Notes: generated by a model not told the origin, from the sequence alone. DNA of 62,163 nt from Parabacteroides distasonis (GCF_004793765.1 NZ_SRYM01000021.1:1-62163), one strand, 5' to 3'. Shown: positions 8,372-17,606, numbered from the stretch's first letter. Program-made: numbers and translations.

Positions 8372-10708
8372 ATGATAAATCTCAAGAAATCGATGTGTTG
8401 CCTCTTTCTGGCAGCCAGCTCAACAGTAGCGATCGCACAGACCAGTGTAGTTGATCTTGTAAACCCGATCATCGGGACGAACGGAATGGGACATACGTTC
8501 CCGGGCGCTTGCGTGCCCTTCGGGCTCGTGCAACTCAGTCCGGATACGGATACCATACCACACAATGTAGACGGTAAATACCAACCTCGCTCCTACGAGT
8601 ATTGCGCAGGTTATCAACATAAAGACAGTAGCATCGTAGGTTTCAGCCACACCCACTTCAGCGGTACCGGCCACTCCGACCTCGGGGATATCTTGATTAT
8701 GCCTACCACCGGAACATTGAAGCTAAACCCCGGAACGGCCACGAATCCCGATGGCGGTTACCGTTCTCGTTTCTCGCATGACACCGAGATATCCCATCCC
8801 GGATACTACGAGGTGATGCTCGCCGATTATGGCGTAAAGGCGCAACTGACCACCACCCAACGGGTCGGCATCCACAAATACACATACCCCACGAACAGTG
8901 AGAACCAGCGCATTATCCTGGATATGATCCACGGGATCTATAACTATGACGGCAAAGTTCTCTGGACCAATATTCGCGTAGAGAACGATACGCTGGTAAC
9001 CGGCTATCGTATCACAAACGGTTGGGCACGTACCAACTATACGTATTTCGCCATGTCTTTCTCCAAACCGATCACGCATTACGGATGCGAGGAGAAAGCG
9101 AAAGTTAATTACAGGGGCGGCTATGGCAAGTTCAACATGAGGGAGAATTTCCCGGACATAGGCGGACGCAAGATCGTGGCCTATTTCGATTTCGACCCGA
9201 AAGCTTCCGACGAGCTGGAAGTGAAAGTGGCCCTTTCCGGAGTCAGCACCGAGGGAGCCTTAAAGAACCTACGTGCCGAAGCTTCCGGCACGGACTTCGA
9301 CCAATTAGCCGCCAAAGCCTCCGATACCTGGAACAAGGCGCTCTCCGTCATCGACGCAAAAGGAAGCGACGACCAATTGGCCATGCTTTACACTTCCTTG
9401 TATCACACGATGATCAATCCGTGCGTATATACGGACGTGGACGGGCAGTACTGCGGACTCGACCATAATATCCATCAAGCGGACGGCTTCACGAACTATA
9501 CGGTATTTTCCGTCTGGGATACCTATCGCGCCCTACATCCCCTGTTCAATATCATCAACCGGCAAGTGAACACGGATATCGCCAAATCCATGTTGAGGCA
9601 TTGCGAGCAAAGCGTTCATCATGCCTTGCCGATCTGGAGCCATATGGCAAACGAGAACTGGTGCATGATCGGTTATCATTCCGTCTCTGTCCTGGCGGAC
9701 GCTATCGCCAAAGGATTACCGATCGATAAGGAAGCCGCGTTAAAAGCGATGATCAGCAGCTCCACGATCCCTTATTATGAGGGAACCAAAGAGTTTATGG
9801 AACTAGGCTACGTTCCTTTAGATCACAACGGTAGCGCAGGTTCCCTGACTTTAGAGTATGCTTATGATGATTGGACCATCTATAATACGGCTTTATTAAC
9901 GGGAAACCGGTCCGTGGCCGATACTTATAAAAAGCGTGCGTCCAACTACGCAAATGTATTCGATACCTCGATCGGCTATGCCCGCCCTCGTCATACGAAT
10001 GGAAAGTTCAAGGAAGACTTCAGCCTGCTGAGTACGCACGGAGAAGGGTTTATAGAGGGAAATGCCTTGAATTATTCTTTCTATGTACCGCAAGACGTGA
10101 ACGGCATGATCAAGCTGATGGGAGGCGACCGCTCATTTACGCAAAAACTGGACTCCTTGTTCGACATGCACCTGCCCGATGAGTTCTTCGCCCATACCGA
10201 AGACGTGACTAAGGAAGGACTACTAGGCGGCTATGTACACGGCAACGAGCCCAGCCATCACATCCCATTCTTATACGCATGGACCAGCCAGCCTTGGAAA
10301 ACCCAATACTGGCAACGCGAGATCATGAATAAGATGTATCGCAACAATATCGACGGACTTTGCGGTAACGACGACTGCGGCCAGATGTCCGCTTGGTATA
10401 TCCTTTCCGCCATGGGATTCTATCCGGTTTGCCCGGGTACGGACCAATACGTATTAGGCGCTCCTTACCTTCCCTATATGAAGGTCCGCTTGGAGAATGG
10501 CAAGACCTTCGAGGTAAAAGCCGATAAAGTCAGCGACAAGAACCGTTACGTAAAAGCGGTAAAGCTAAACGGGAAACCCCATACCAAAGGATACATCACG
10601 CAGGATGACATCATGAACGGTGGAACGCTCACTTTCGAGATGACTTCCAGCCCGAACAAAAAGCGATTGTTCAACGGAGAGGATCGCCCTTATTCACTGA
10701 CAGATTAA
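8372..10708 (+). CDS. GH92 family exo-alpha-mannosidase
   Basis: Calcium-dependent exo-alpha-mannosidase, acting in the periplasm or at the surface to remove terminal mannose from N-glycans or mannan. The 778-aa protein has a cleavable signal peptide (cut near AIAQ, residue 23). It shows family hallmarks: VNPIIGTNGMGHTFPGA near the start, HFSGTGHSDLGD, HGNEPSHH, and GNDDCGQMSAW at about residue 665, which carries acidic catalytic and metal-site residues. Linkage preference cannot be read reliably, though alpha-1,2 is common for this type. It follows the SusC/SusD pair in the same direction and is followed 31 bases later by a putative metallopeptidase. Confidence 0.95.
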   Translation: MINLKKSMCCLFLAASSTVAIAQTSVVDLVNPIIGTNGMGHTFPGACVPFGLVQLSPDTDTIPHNVDGKYQPRSYEYCAGYQHKDSSIVGFSHTHFSGTGHSDLGDILIMPTTGTLKLNPGTATNPDGGYRSRFSHDTEISHPGYYEVMLADYGVKAQLTTTQRVGIHKYTYPTNSENQRIILDMIHGIYNYDGKVLWTNIRVENDTLVTGYRITNGWARTNYTYFAMSFSKPITHYGCEEKAKVNYRGGYGKFNMRENFPDIGGRKIVAYFDFDPKASDELEVKVALSGVSTEGALKNLRAEASGTDFDQLAAKASDTWNKALSVIDAKGSDDQLAMLYTSLYHTMINPCVYTDVDGQYCGLDHNIHQADGFTNYTVFSVWDTYRALHPLFNIINRQVNTDIAKSMLRHCEQSVHHALPIWSHMANENWCMIGYHSVSVLADAIAKGLPIDKEAALKAMISSSTIPYYEGTKEFMELGYVPLDHNGSAGSLTLEYAYDDWTIYNTALLTGNRSVADTYKKRASNYANVFDTSIGYARPRHTNGKFKEDFSLLSTHGEGFIEGNALNYSFYVPQDVNGMIKLMGGDRSFTQKLDSLFDMHLPDEFFAHTEDVTKEGLLGGYVHGNEPSHHIPFLYAWTSQPWKTQYWQREIMNKMYRNNIDGLCGNDDCGQMSAWYILSAMGFYPVCPGTDQYVLGAPYLPYMKVRLENGKTFEVKADKVSDKNRYVKAVKLNGKPHTKGYITQDDIMNGGTLTFEMTSSPNKKRLFNGEDRPYSLTD

Positions 10709-10739
10709 CCTATTTCTCATCTAAAAACAGACAAGACTC

Positions 10740-11537
10740 ATGAAGTATAAACAACTAATCAGCGGCGCTTTCCTGTTGTGGACTTGCATCGCTTGCTCCG
10801 GCAAAAAGGAACAGCCGGCCACGGTAGCGGAAGCCACCTCAAACCCTTGGGATAATTATCACATCGGAAAGATCGATTTCAAGAATCTTTCCCCCGAGGC
10901 TAAGGGCTCGGCGATCTATGCCTCCGTCATCCCGGACCCGGAAGCCTATATTACCAAGCATGCTCGCAAGGTCGTAGAGACGCTTTATTTCACTCCGGAA
11001 GATAGTATCCCGGGCATCGAGGAGATCCACTATACATTAAAGGAATACGACGGGGTATCTGCGAAAGACGGAGCGCCCCCTTCCATCAGTATCGTATACA
11101 GCACGAAATGGATCGAGAAAAGTTTTGCCAATAACGACACCGCGAAAGTGGATTACGAGACCCGCGGCGTATTATACCATGAGCTGACGCATGGTTTCCA
11201 ATTAGAGCCTCAGGGCATAGGTAGCTATGGGACTAATAAAACTTTCTGGGCCATGATAGAAGGCGTGGCGGATGCCGTAAGATACCTAAACGGCGGTTTC
11301 ACCTTGGAAGATCGTCCCAAAGGCGGCCATTATATGGATGGTTACCGCACGACGGGCTTCTTCCTCGCATGGCTTACGCAAACCAAGAGCCCGGATTTCT
11401 TGCGGAAGTTCAACCGAAGCACATTGGAGGTTGTCCCCTGGTCGTTCGACGGTGCCGTGAAATATGCGCTCGGCGATGATTACGACATAGACTCCTTATG
11501 GAAAGAATATATGGCAGCGATGGGAGACGAAGCTTAG
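10740..11537 (+). CDS. BSP (basic secretory protein) family zinc-metallopeptidase-like lipoprotein
   Basis: Predicted envelope protein of the plant/bacterial basic secretory protein family (gluzincin-like fold). The 265-aa sequence begins with a signal ending in CIACS, a slightly weak lipobox with Cys19. It contains a zinc-binding HELTH motif (H147, E148, H151), followed by WAMIEGVADAVRYLNGG, the downstream helix expected to supply the third ligand. Family members are secreted and presumed proteolytic. It follows GH92 closely, so the locus may process mannosylated glycoprotein by trimming sugars and cleaving peptide. That role is inference; the catalytic motif is visible. Confidence 0.8.
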   Translation: MKYKQLISGAFLLWTCIACSGKKEQPATVAEATSNPWDNYHIGKIDFKNLSPEAKGSAIYASVIPDPEAYITKHARKVVETLYFTPEDSIPGIEEIHYTLKEYDGVSAKDGAPPSISIVYSTKWIEKSFANNDTAKVDYETRGVLYHELTHGFQLEPQGIGSYGTNKTFWAMIEGVADAVRYLNGGFTLEDRPKGGHYMDGYRTTGFFLAWLTQTKSPDFLRKFNRSTLEVVPWSFDGAVKYALGDDYDIDSLWKEYMAAMGDEA

Positions 11538-11982
11538 AAGCGGCCTTCCGTGGGCTCAGGCCTACGGGAGGCCGTGCCAAATCAAACAAACCGGGCGCAG
11601 GAAGAGAAGAACGACACTATAACAGGGCCGGAAAAGATTGCGTTAAAATGCTTTTAACATCTCGGGCCATTCCGGAGCCGATCTGTTAAAAATACGACGC
11701 CACTTTAACGCCACTCGCTGGAACTGGCCCTACACTGGAGCTACACTGGAGCTACACCGGCCCCTCCATGGCCCATTTCCGCGTTAAAACCGACAAGAAT
11801 CCTTACGAATTTTTAACCGGTTTGGCGTGAACCCATTTCCCGGCGCGGCCCCGGGCTGAACCTTTCCCGCCGCTCCCTTGTTACCCGCCTGTCTGATCCG
11901 GCATCGGGAACCCGTAGATTTATATCATAGTTTTTTATTTGCATTTCCGTAAACATATATCTACTTTTGCGAAAAAGTAAAT
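11538..11982. other. GC-rich intergenic stretch with hairpin and short tandem repeats
   Basis: No convincing gene. A 15-bp hairpin (arms 11541-11555 and 11560-11574, only two G-U pairs) lies just after the peptidase stop and may end the mannose-locus transcript, although no T-run follows. An 11-base unit TACACTGGAGC is repeated from 11731 (two copies plus a partial). Base composition is noticeably GC-rich. The last 45 bases hold the promoter of the next gene. Confidence 0.6.
11938..11969 (+). promoter_or_regulatory. Bacteroidetes-type promoter of the GSCFA/murF-alr genes
   Basis: A TTTG -33 element (11938-11941) and a TACTTTTG -7 element (11962-11969) are separated by 20 bases, the canonical spacing. 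The GSCFA start codon is 13 bases further on, so the leader would be very short. Confidence 0.75.
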
Positions 11983-12969
11983 ATGGAACTTTATACCCAA
12001 ATCCTGTTGCCGAAAGCGCAATTCTCTTTCTCGTATGAGGACCAGGTCGTGATGATGGGTTCCTGCTTCGCCGAGAATATCGGGCGGAAGCTGGAAGAGA
12101 ATAAGTTCCGCGTGGATATAAACCCATTCGGTACCCTGTATAACCCGGCTTCCGTAGCGGAAGGATTGCGGATGCTGCTACGCCCGGAGCGTTTTACCTC
12201 CGGGGATTTATTCCGGCATGAGGGCGTATACCATAGTTTTACCCATCATAGCCGTTTCTCCGCTCCCTCGGAAGAAGAATGCCTAAGGCAGATAAACAGC
12301 CGCTTATCCGAATCTTCCGATTTCCTGCGAAAAGCGACCCGGTTGGTAATCACGTTGGGAACCGCTTTCGTGTACCGCCTCAAGAGCGACGGGCGAATCG
12401 TGTCGAATTGCCACAAGCTACCGGAAAAGATGTTCGACCGGCAACGATTATCGGCGCGAGAGATCGTCGAGGACTGGAAACCTCTGTTACTAGCCCTTTG
12501 GGAACAAAACCCCGCCTTGAAAATCTTATTCACCGTAAGTCCGATCCGCCACTGGAAAGACGGGGCGCACGAGAACCAACTCAGCAAGGCCACCCTATTG
12601 CTCGCCACGGACGCCTTACAGAAAGATTATCCCGGCCGGATCGCCTACTTCCCCGCCTATGAGATCCTTATGGACGAGCTCCGGGATTATCGTTTCTATG
12701 CGGACGATATGCTCCATCCCTCCCCATTGGCCATTGATTATATTTGGGGGCGTTTTACCGAGAACTTCTTATCCACAGGCACTTCGGCAATCCTTAAAGA
12801 ATGGGGTGATATCCAAAAAGCTATCAACCATAAGCCCTTTCAGCCGGATAGCGAGGCCTATAAGCGGTTTATACTTCAAACTTTGTTAAAGATGGAACGA
12901 ATTAGCGAGAAAATTCCTTCCTTTGATATCAGAAAAGAGATCGAAATAGTAAAGTCTAAACTAAAATAA
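11983..12969 (+). CDS. GSCFA domain protein
   Basis: Member of the GSCFA family (SGNH-hydrolase-like), named for the motif present here as G26-S-C-F-A. Its biochemical role is not established. The 328-aa protein also has NPFGTLYNP after the motif and a DMLHPS segment near residue 245, resembling the Asp-x-x-His of SGNH esterases. An esterase or transferase activity is therefore plausible but unproven. No signal peptide or membrane segment is visible, so it is probably cytoplasmic. It is followed after 4 bases by the murF-alr fusion gene and probably shares its promoter. Confidence 0.85.
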   Translation: MELYTQILLPKAQFSFSYEDQVVMMGSCFAENIGRKLEENKFRVDINPFGTLYNPASVAEGLRMLLRPERFTSGDLFRHEGVYHSFTHHSRFSAPSEEECLRQINSRLSESSDFLRKATRLVITLGTAFVYRLKSDGRIVSNCHKLPEKMFDRQRLSAREIVEDWKPLLLALWEQNPALKILFTVSPIRHWKDGAHENQLSKATLLLATDALQKDYPGRIAYFPAYEILMDELRDYRFYADDMLHPSPLAIDYIWGRFTENFLSTGTSAILKEWGDIQKAINHKPFQPDSEAYKRFILQTLLKMERISEKIPSFDIRKEIEIVKSKLK

Positions 12970-12973
12970 AAGA

Positions 12974-15439
12974 ATGGAATACGCAATTAAAGAAATAGCA
13001 AGAGTTATCGGTGCTAAAACAAACCAATTGCTTGACGATACGGTCAGTTTGTTGTTGACAGATAGCCGTCGTCTCTCCTTCCCGGAACAAAGCCTCTTCT
13101 TCGCCTTGAAAACCAAGACGAACGACGGACATAGATATATACAGGAACTCTATAAGCTTCGTGTTCGCAACTTCGTGGTAAGCGATATGCTGCCGGAGTT
13201 CGAGAGCATGAAGGACGCGAACTTCCTGGTCGTAAAAGATACGTTACGAGCCTTACAAAAGCTGGCCACCCACCACAGGAAGCAATTCAACATCCCCGTG
13301 ATCGGCATCACCGGTAGCAATGGAAAGACGATCGTAAAGGAATTCCTCTACCAACTGCTGCATAACGAGTTCAATATCGTACGCTCGCCCCGGAGCTACA
13401 ACTCCCAGTTGGGGGTTCCTCTCTCGGTATGGCAGATGAGCGAGAAAAATACACTGGGCATCTTCGAGGCCGGTATCTCACAGCCGGACGAGATGGAACG
13501 CCTGCAGCCCATCATCGCCCCCACGATCGGTATCATCACGAATATCGGGGAGGCTCATCAAGAGAATTTCCTCTCTTCCAATCAGAAATGTATGGAGAAG
13601 CTAACGCTTTTCAATGATTGCGAAGCCATTATTTATGATGGGGATGATTTATTTATCGCCAATTGTATCGAATCGGCCTGCCTCTCCCATAAAGCGATCG
13701 CGTGGAGCCGTACGGATTCCGAGGCTCCTTTGTTTATCGAGTCTATCGAGAAGAGAGAGCTGGAGACGATCATTCATTGTACTTTGCTGGGTTTCAGCCG
13801 TGTCGTTACCATCCCGTTCACGGATGACGCTTCTATCGAGAATGTGATCCATTGTATGGCGGTTATGCTTTACCTGAAACCCACCTGCGTAAATGACGTG
13901 GAGAAATTCTCGCACCTTGAGCCGGTGGCTATGCGATTGGACGTAAAGCAAGGTATCAACAATTGCCTGTTGATAAACGATACCTATAACTCGGATATCA
14001 ATTCTTTGGATATCGCGCTCGACTTCCAACAAAGTCGTCGGGTAGGTAAACCATTAAAGAGTACTTTAATTCTCTCCGACATCCTTCAATCGGGCACCTT
14101 GCCTAAATCTCTATACAAGAAGGTCGCGGACCTGGTTCGCCGCAAGAAGATCGATCGTATCATCGGTATCGGTCGCGACTTAAAGGAATACGCTTCCGTC
14201 TTCGAGATCGAGAAGGAGTTTTACACGACCACCGAGGAATTTATCAAGTCTCCTTCCTTCAAGAAATTCAAGGATGAGTTGATCTTGATTAAAGGTTCCC
14301 GCCATTTCCATTTCGAGCAGATCTCCGAGCTGTTGGAGAAGAAAGTGCATGAGACGATCCTAGAGGTAAATCTGGACGCGATCGTACACAACTTCAATCA
14401 GTATCGTTCCAAGCTAAAGCCGGAGACCAAGATGGTTTGTATGGTAAAAGCTTTCGGTTATGGAGCCGGTTCCTACGAGTTGGCGAAGACCCTTCAAGAG
14501 CATCGTTGCGACTATCTGGCCGTGGCGGTAACCGACGAGGGAGCCGAATTGCGCAAAGAAGGCATCTCGATCCCCATTATCGTCATGAATCCGGAATTCA
14601 GCAGTTTCAATGTCTTGTTCGAGAACCACCTGGAACCGGAAGTCTATAGCTTCCGCCTATTGGATGCCATGATCCGGGAGACCGAGCGCAGAGGTATCAC
14701 CTCTTACCCTATCCATATCAAGATCGATACGGGCATGCATCGCCTAGGGTTCCAGCCGGAGGATGTCTCGGCGATCTGTGAACGCTTGAGGGCGCAATCC
14801 GGCGTTATCGCCCGTTCGGTCTTCTCTCATTTAGCCGGAAGCGATTCATACGTCTTCGATGATTTCACCCATCAACAATTGGATAAATTCACCAAAGCCG
14901 CAGGAGAACTAGAAAACGGGTTAGAGTATAAGGTAATCAAACATATCCTGAACTCCGCGGGAATCGAGCGTTTCGCAGCTTATCAAATGGATATGGTACG
15001 TCTAGGTATCGGTTTATACGGGGTAAGCGCATCCGGACAAAAAGGTTTACGGAACGTCAGCACCTTAAAGACGACGATCCTGCAAATACAAAACGTACCC
15101 GCAGGGGATTCGATCGGCTATAGCCGTATGAGTTATGTGAAACGTGACTCCCGGATCGCTATCATCCCGATCGGATACGCCGATGGGTTGGATCGTCACT
15201 TCAGCAACGGAGGCGGGGAGGTCTTGATCAATGGACAACGCTGCCCGATTATCGGCAACATCTGTATGGACGCTTGCATGATCGACGTCACCGACATCCA
15301 TGCGCAAGAAGGCGATGCCGTAATTATTTTCGGCGACGAACTACCGGTGAGCGAACTTTCGGATAAACTGAGAACAATCCCTTATGAGGTATTGACCTCT
15401 ATCTCGCCCCGGGTAAAGCGGGTATATTACAGGGAATGA
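12974..15439 (+). CDS. Bifunctional MurF-like ligase / alanine racemase fusion
   Basis: Two-domain cytoplasmic protein of 821 aa. The N-terminal half is MurF-like (UDP-MurNAc-tripeptide:D-Ala-D-Ala ligase), with a P-loop GITGSNGKT at residue 111 and the NIGEAH histidine. The C-terminal half is a complete PLP-dependent alanine racemase with catalytic K492 in MVKAFGYG and the IGYS tyrosine region. It would supply D-alanine for peptidoglycan. In the ligase half the usual YNANP motif reads YNSDI, while the separate MurF encoded at 38713 keeps YNANP. The fused ligase domain may thus be specialised or inactive, leaving racemase as the main role. Fusions of this kind are typical of Bacteroidetes. 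Confidence 0.93.
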   Translation: MEYAIKEIARVIGAKTNQLLDDTVSLLLTDSRRLSFPEQSLFFALKTKTNDGHRYIQELYKLRVRNFVVSDMLPEFESMKDANFLVVKDTLRALQKLATHHRKQFNIPVIGITGSNGKTIVKEFLYQLLHNEFNIVRSPRSYNSQLGVPLSVWQMSEKNTLGIFEAGISQPDEMERLQPIIAPTIGIITNIGEAHQENFLSSNQKCMEKLTLFNDCEAIIYDGDDLFIANCIESACLSHKAIAWSRTDSEAPLFIESIEKRELETIIHCTLLGFSRVVTIPFTDDASIENVIHCMAVMLYLKPTCVNDVEKFSHLEPVAMRLDVKQGINNCLLINDTYNSDINSLDIALDFQQSRRVGKPLKSTLILSDILQSGTLPKSLYKKVADLVRRKKIDRIIGIGRDLKEYASVFEIEKEFYTTTEEFIKSPSFKKFKDELILIKGSRHFHFEQISELLEKKVHETILEVNLDAIVHNFNQYRSKLKPETKMVCMVKAFGYGAGSYELAKTLQEHRCDYLAVAVTDEGAELRKEGISIPIIVMNPEFSSFNVLFENHLEPEVYSFRLLDAMIRETERRGITSYPIHIKIDTGMHRLGFQPEDVSAICERLRAQSGVIARSVFSHLAGSDSYVFDDFTHQQLDKFTKAAGELENGLEYKVIKHILNSAGIERFAAYQMDMVRLGIGLYGVSASGQKGLRNVSTLKTTILQIQNVPAGDSIGYSRMSYVKRDSRIAIIPIGYADGLDRHFSNGGGEVLINGQRCPIIGNICMDACMIDVTDIHAQEGDAVIIFGDELPVSELSDKLRTIPYEVLTSISPRVKRVYYRE

Positions 15440-15575
15440 AAAGTGTTTAACCTTTTACGTTTACATTAATATATCCCGGAGGACGTTTTAGCACTTCCAT
15501 CGCGACCGTGTTTTTCTAGGCGAAGAAGTAGTCGGGAAGTTTTTCAAGCTGATGGAGACGTTCATCATATAGCAC
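15440..15575 (+). other. Non-coding stretch before a strong terminator, possible small RNA
   Basis: About 136 bases between the racemase stop and a strong terminator show no ORF, but contain paired segments (ACTTCC with GGAAGT, TTCCATC with GATGGAG). This may be a structured 3' UTR or a small RNA ending at the terminator. A near-match to a -7 box (TACGTTTA) lies around 15458. Evidence is weak. Confidence 0.3.
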
Positions 15576-15616
15576 CCGTCCCCTCATGCATCTTCACATG
15601 AGGGGACGGTTTTTTT
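15576..15616 (+). terminator. Rho-independent terminator
   Basis: A 13-bp perfect GC-rich stem (CCGTCCCCTCATG with its complement), an 8-base loop and a run of seven T. It ends the GSCFA/murF-alr transcript, or a small RNA, just before the fabI promoter. Confidence 0.9.
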
Positions 15617-15622
15617 CAGCCA

Positions 15623-15654
15623 TTTGCGTATGTTGCACATTTTGTGTATGTTTG
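15623..15654 (+). promoter_or_regulatory. fabI promoter
   Basis: A TTTG element (15623-15626) and TATGTTTG (15647-15654) are separated by exactly 20 bases, matching the Bacteroidetes housekeeping promoter. The start codon follows 24 bases later. Confidence 0.75.
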
Positions 15655-15678
15655 TGCCGTAATTAATAAACAAGAGGT

Positions 15679-16536
15679 ATGAGTCATAATTTATTGAAAG
15701 GCAAGAGAGGCATTATCTTCGGTGCGCTGAACGATATGTCTATCGCCTGGAAAGTGGCAGAAAGAGCCGTAGAGGAAGGTGCGACTATCACGTTAAGCAA
15801 TACGCCTATCGCTGTTCGTATGGGTCAGGTAGATGCTTTGGCGGAGAAGTTGAATGCGCAGGTAATCCCGGCGGACGCAACCAGCGTAGAGGATCTGGAG
15901 ACCGTATTCGCAAAGTCAGTGGAAATATTAGGTGGTAAAATAGATTTCGTTTTACATTCTATCGGTATGAGCCCGAACGTACGCAAGAAACGTACGTACG
16001 ATGATCTAGACTATGGAATGTTGGAAAAGACGTTGGATATCTCCGCTATCTCTTTCCATAAGATGCTACAGGTTGCCAAGAAACAAGACGCTATCGCCGA
16101 GAATGGTTCCGTAGTGGCATTAAGTTATGTGGCCGCTCAACGTACATTCTTCGGATACAACGATATGGCGGACGCTAAGAGCCTGTTGGAATCTATCGCC
16201 CGTAGCTTCGGTTACATCTATGGCCGTGAGAAAGGCGTACGTGTGAACACGATCTCCCAATCCCCGACAATGACAACCGCGGGTAGCGGCGTGAAGGGAA
16301 TGGAACACTTGATGGACTTTTCTAACAAGATGAGTCCACTGGGTAACGCCAACGCCGACGAGTGTGCGGATTATTGCGTAATGATGTTCTCCGACTTTAC
16401 CCGCAAGGTAACGATGCAGAACCTATACCACGACGGTGGTTTCTCAAGCATGGGTATGAGCCTCCGGGCCATGAACCAATATAGTAAAGGATTAGAGGAA
16501 TATACAGACGAGAACGGACACATTATCTACGGCTAA
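15679..16536 (+). CDS. fabI: Enoyl-[acyl-carrier-protein] reductase (NADH)
   Basis: Catalyses the last reduction of each fatty-acid elongation cycle, trans-2-enoyl-ACP to acyl-ACP, in the cytoplasm. The 285-aa short-chain dehydrogenase-like protein has a FabI-type nucleotide-binding start (GKRGIIFGALNDMSIAW). It keeps the catalytic Tyr and Lys in the YNDMADAK motif and the VRVNTISQSP segment that precedes the substrate loop. Length is slightly above the E. coli enzyme. An AAGAGGT ribosome-binding site lies just ahead of the ATG. The YciO-like gene starts 1 base after its stop, so they form an operon. Confidence 0.95.
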   Translation: MSHNLLKGKRGIIFGALNDMSIAWKVAERAVEEGATITLSNTPIAVRMGQVDALAEKLNAQVIPADATSVEDLETVFAKSVEILGGKIDFVLHSIGMSPNVRKKRTYDDLDYGMLEKTLDISAISFHKMLQVAKKQDAIAENGSVVALSYVAAQRTFFGYNDMADAKSLLESIARSFGYIYGREKGVRVNTISQSPTMTTAGSGVKGMEHLMDFSNKMSPLGNANADECADYCVMMFSDFTRKVTMQNLYHDGGFSSMGMSLRAMNQYSKGLEEYTDENGHIIYG

Positions 16537-16537
16537 T

Positions 16538-17140
16538 ATGTTAGTGAGAATCTATCCGGAAAATCCGAATCAAAAAGAAATAGACAAGGTCGTCAAAGTC
16601 CTGCAGGACGGCGGCCTTGTCGTTTATCCTACCGATACGGTATATGCGATCGGTTGCGATGCGCTGAACGTGCGTGCGGTAGAGAAAATATGCCAGATGA
16701 AAGGGGTTAATCCACAGAAAAGCAACCTGTCTATCATCTGCTACGACCTGTCTAATCTTAGTGAATACGCCAAGGTAAGCAACGCCGCTTTCAAGCTCAT
16801 GAAGAAACATCTGCCCGGTCCTTTCACCTTTATCTTACCCACCAGCAGCGAGCTTCCAAAGATTTACAAGAACCGGAAAGAAGTCGGAATCCGTGTACCG
16901 GACAATAACATCATCCGTACACTGGTACAATCCTTGGGGAATCCAATCCTAACCATGTCCATCCGTGATGAAGATGAGGTGATCGAATATACGACAGATC
17001 CGGAATTGATACACGAGAAATACGAGCATCAAGTGGATATCGTAATCGACGGCGGTTTCGGAGGATTGGAAGCCTCTACGGTTATAGATTGCACGACGGA
17101 TAATTTCGAGATCGTACGTCAAGGCAAAGGAGAATTGTAG
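16538..17140 (+). CDS. YciO/Sua5 (YrdC-domain) protein, putative threonylcarbamoyl-AMP synthase
   Basis: A 200-aa YrdC-fold protein. The family includes TsaC/Sua5, which makes threonylcarbamoyl-AMP for the t6A modification of tRNA. It shows the ATP/RNA-binding GGLVVYPTDTVYAIGCD segment, PGPFTFILP and GIRVPDN, and ends VRQGKGEL. The start (IYPENPNQ) and end resemble E. coli YciO more than TsaC, and YciO's role in t6A synthesis is less certain. It overlaps no gene but follows fabI immediately. The 3' end abuts a broken GH2 gene on the other strand. Confidence 0.88.
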   Translation: MLVRIYPENPNQKEIDKVVKVLQDGGLVVYPTDTVYAIGCDALNVRAVEKICQMKGVNPQKSNLSIICYDLSNLSEYAKVSNAAFKLMKKHLPGPFTFILPTSSELPKIYKNRKEVGIRVPDNNIIRTLVQSLGNPILTMSIRDEDEVIEYTTDPELIHEKYEHQVDIVIDGGFGGLEASTVIDCTTDNFEIVRQGKGEL

Positions 17141-17146
17141 CTATCC

Positions 17147-17566
17147 ACCACGATTTGTATTGCTTACCATCAAAAAAGACTTCCACCTTATAATTAATTC
17201 CCTGGAAATTTAACCAGACATTACGACCCTTTGGTAAATTATTGATATTAACCTGACGAGCAAACCAATCGGCATAGAAATCATTACCGGCCTCATGTAT
17301 ATCGGGTATAAAATTATTATTTAAGCCAAACTCGGAAACCGGAAACATATGGTTCTCCAAAAGTGTCGTTAATACCGTACCCGGTACACGGGCGGGTAAC
17401 CCTCCGTTTTCACTTCATTCGCTTTCCGGGCATACCAATCTGAGTGGATCAAGGTCCTCTCCCCCGGCTCCGGGATCGCCAACAAGGCTTGTCTCTCTGC
17501 TGATACAGGCTTTAACCAGCAAGCCAAACAAAGCCAACAAAACAAATAAATACATCTGTTCATCAT
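17147..17566 (-). pseudogene. 5' remnant of a GH2 glycoside hydrolase (frameshifted, truncated)
   Basis: The - strand encodes a signal peptide (MMNRCIYLFCWLCLACWLKPVSA) and then the start of a GH2 sugar-binding domain up to NEVKTEG. The frame then reaches a stop near 17369. In the next frame the protein resumes as LPARVPGTVLTTLLENHMFP, then GLNNNFIPD, GNDFYADWF and NVWLNFQGINYKVEVFFDG. These are typical of exo-beta-glucosaminidase or beta-mannosidase type GH2 enzymes of about 850 aa. One base change in the GGAGGG run would restore the frame. Homology stops at the yciO 3' end, so about 85 percent of the gene is gone. It lies just downstream of the - strand SusC/SusD pair, so it was probably that locus's enzyme. 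Confidence 0.75.
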
Positions 17567-17606
17567 ATAATCTTAGATTTACCTTTTAAGGTACTACAAA
17601 ATTCAG

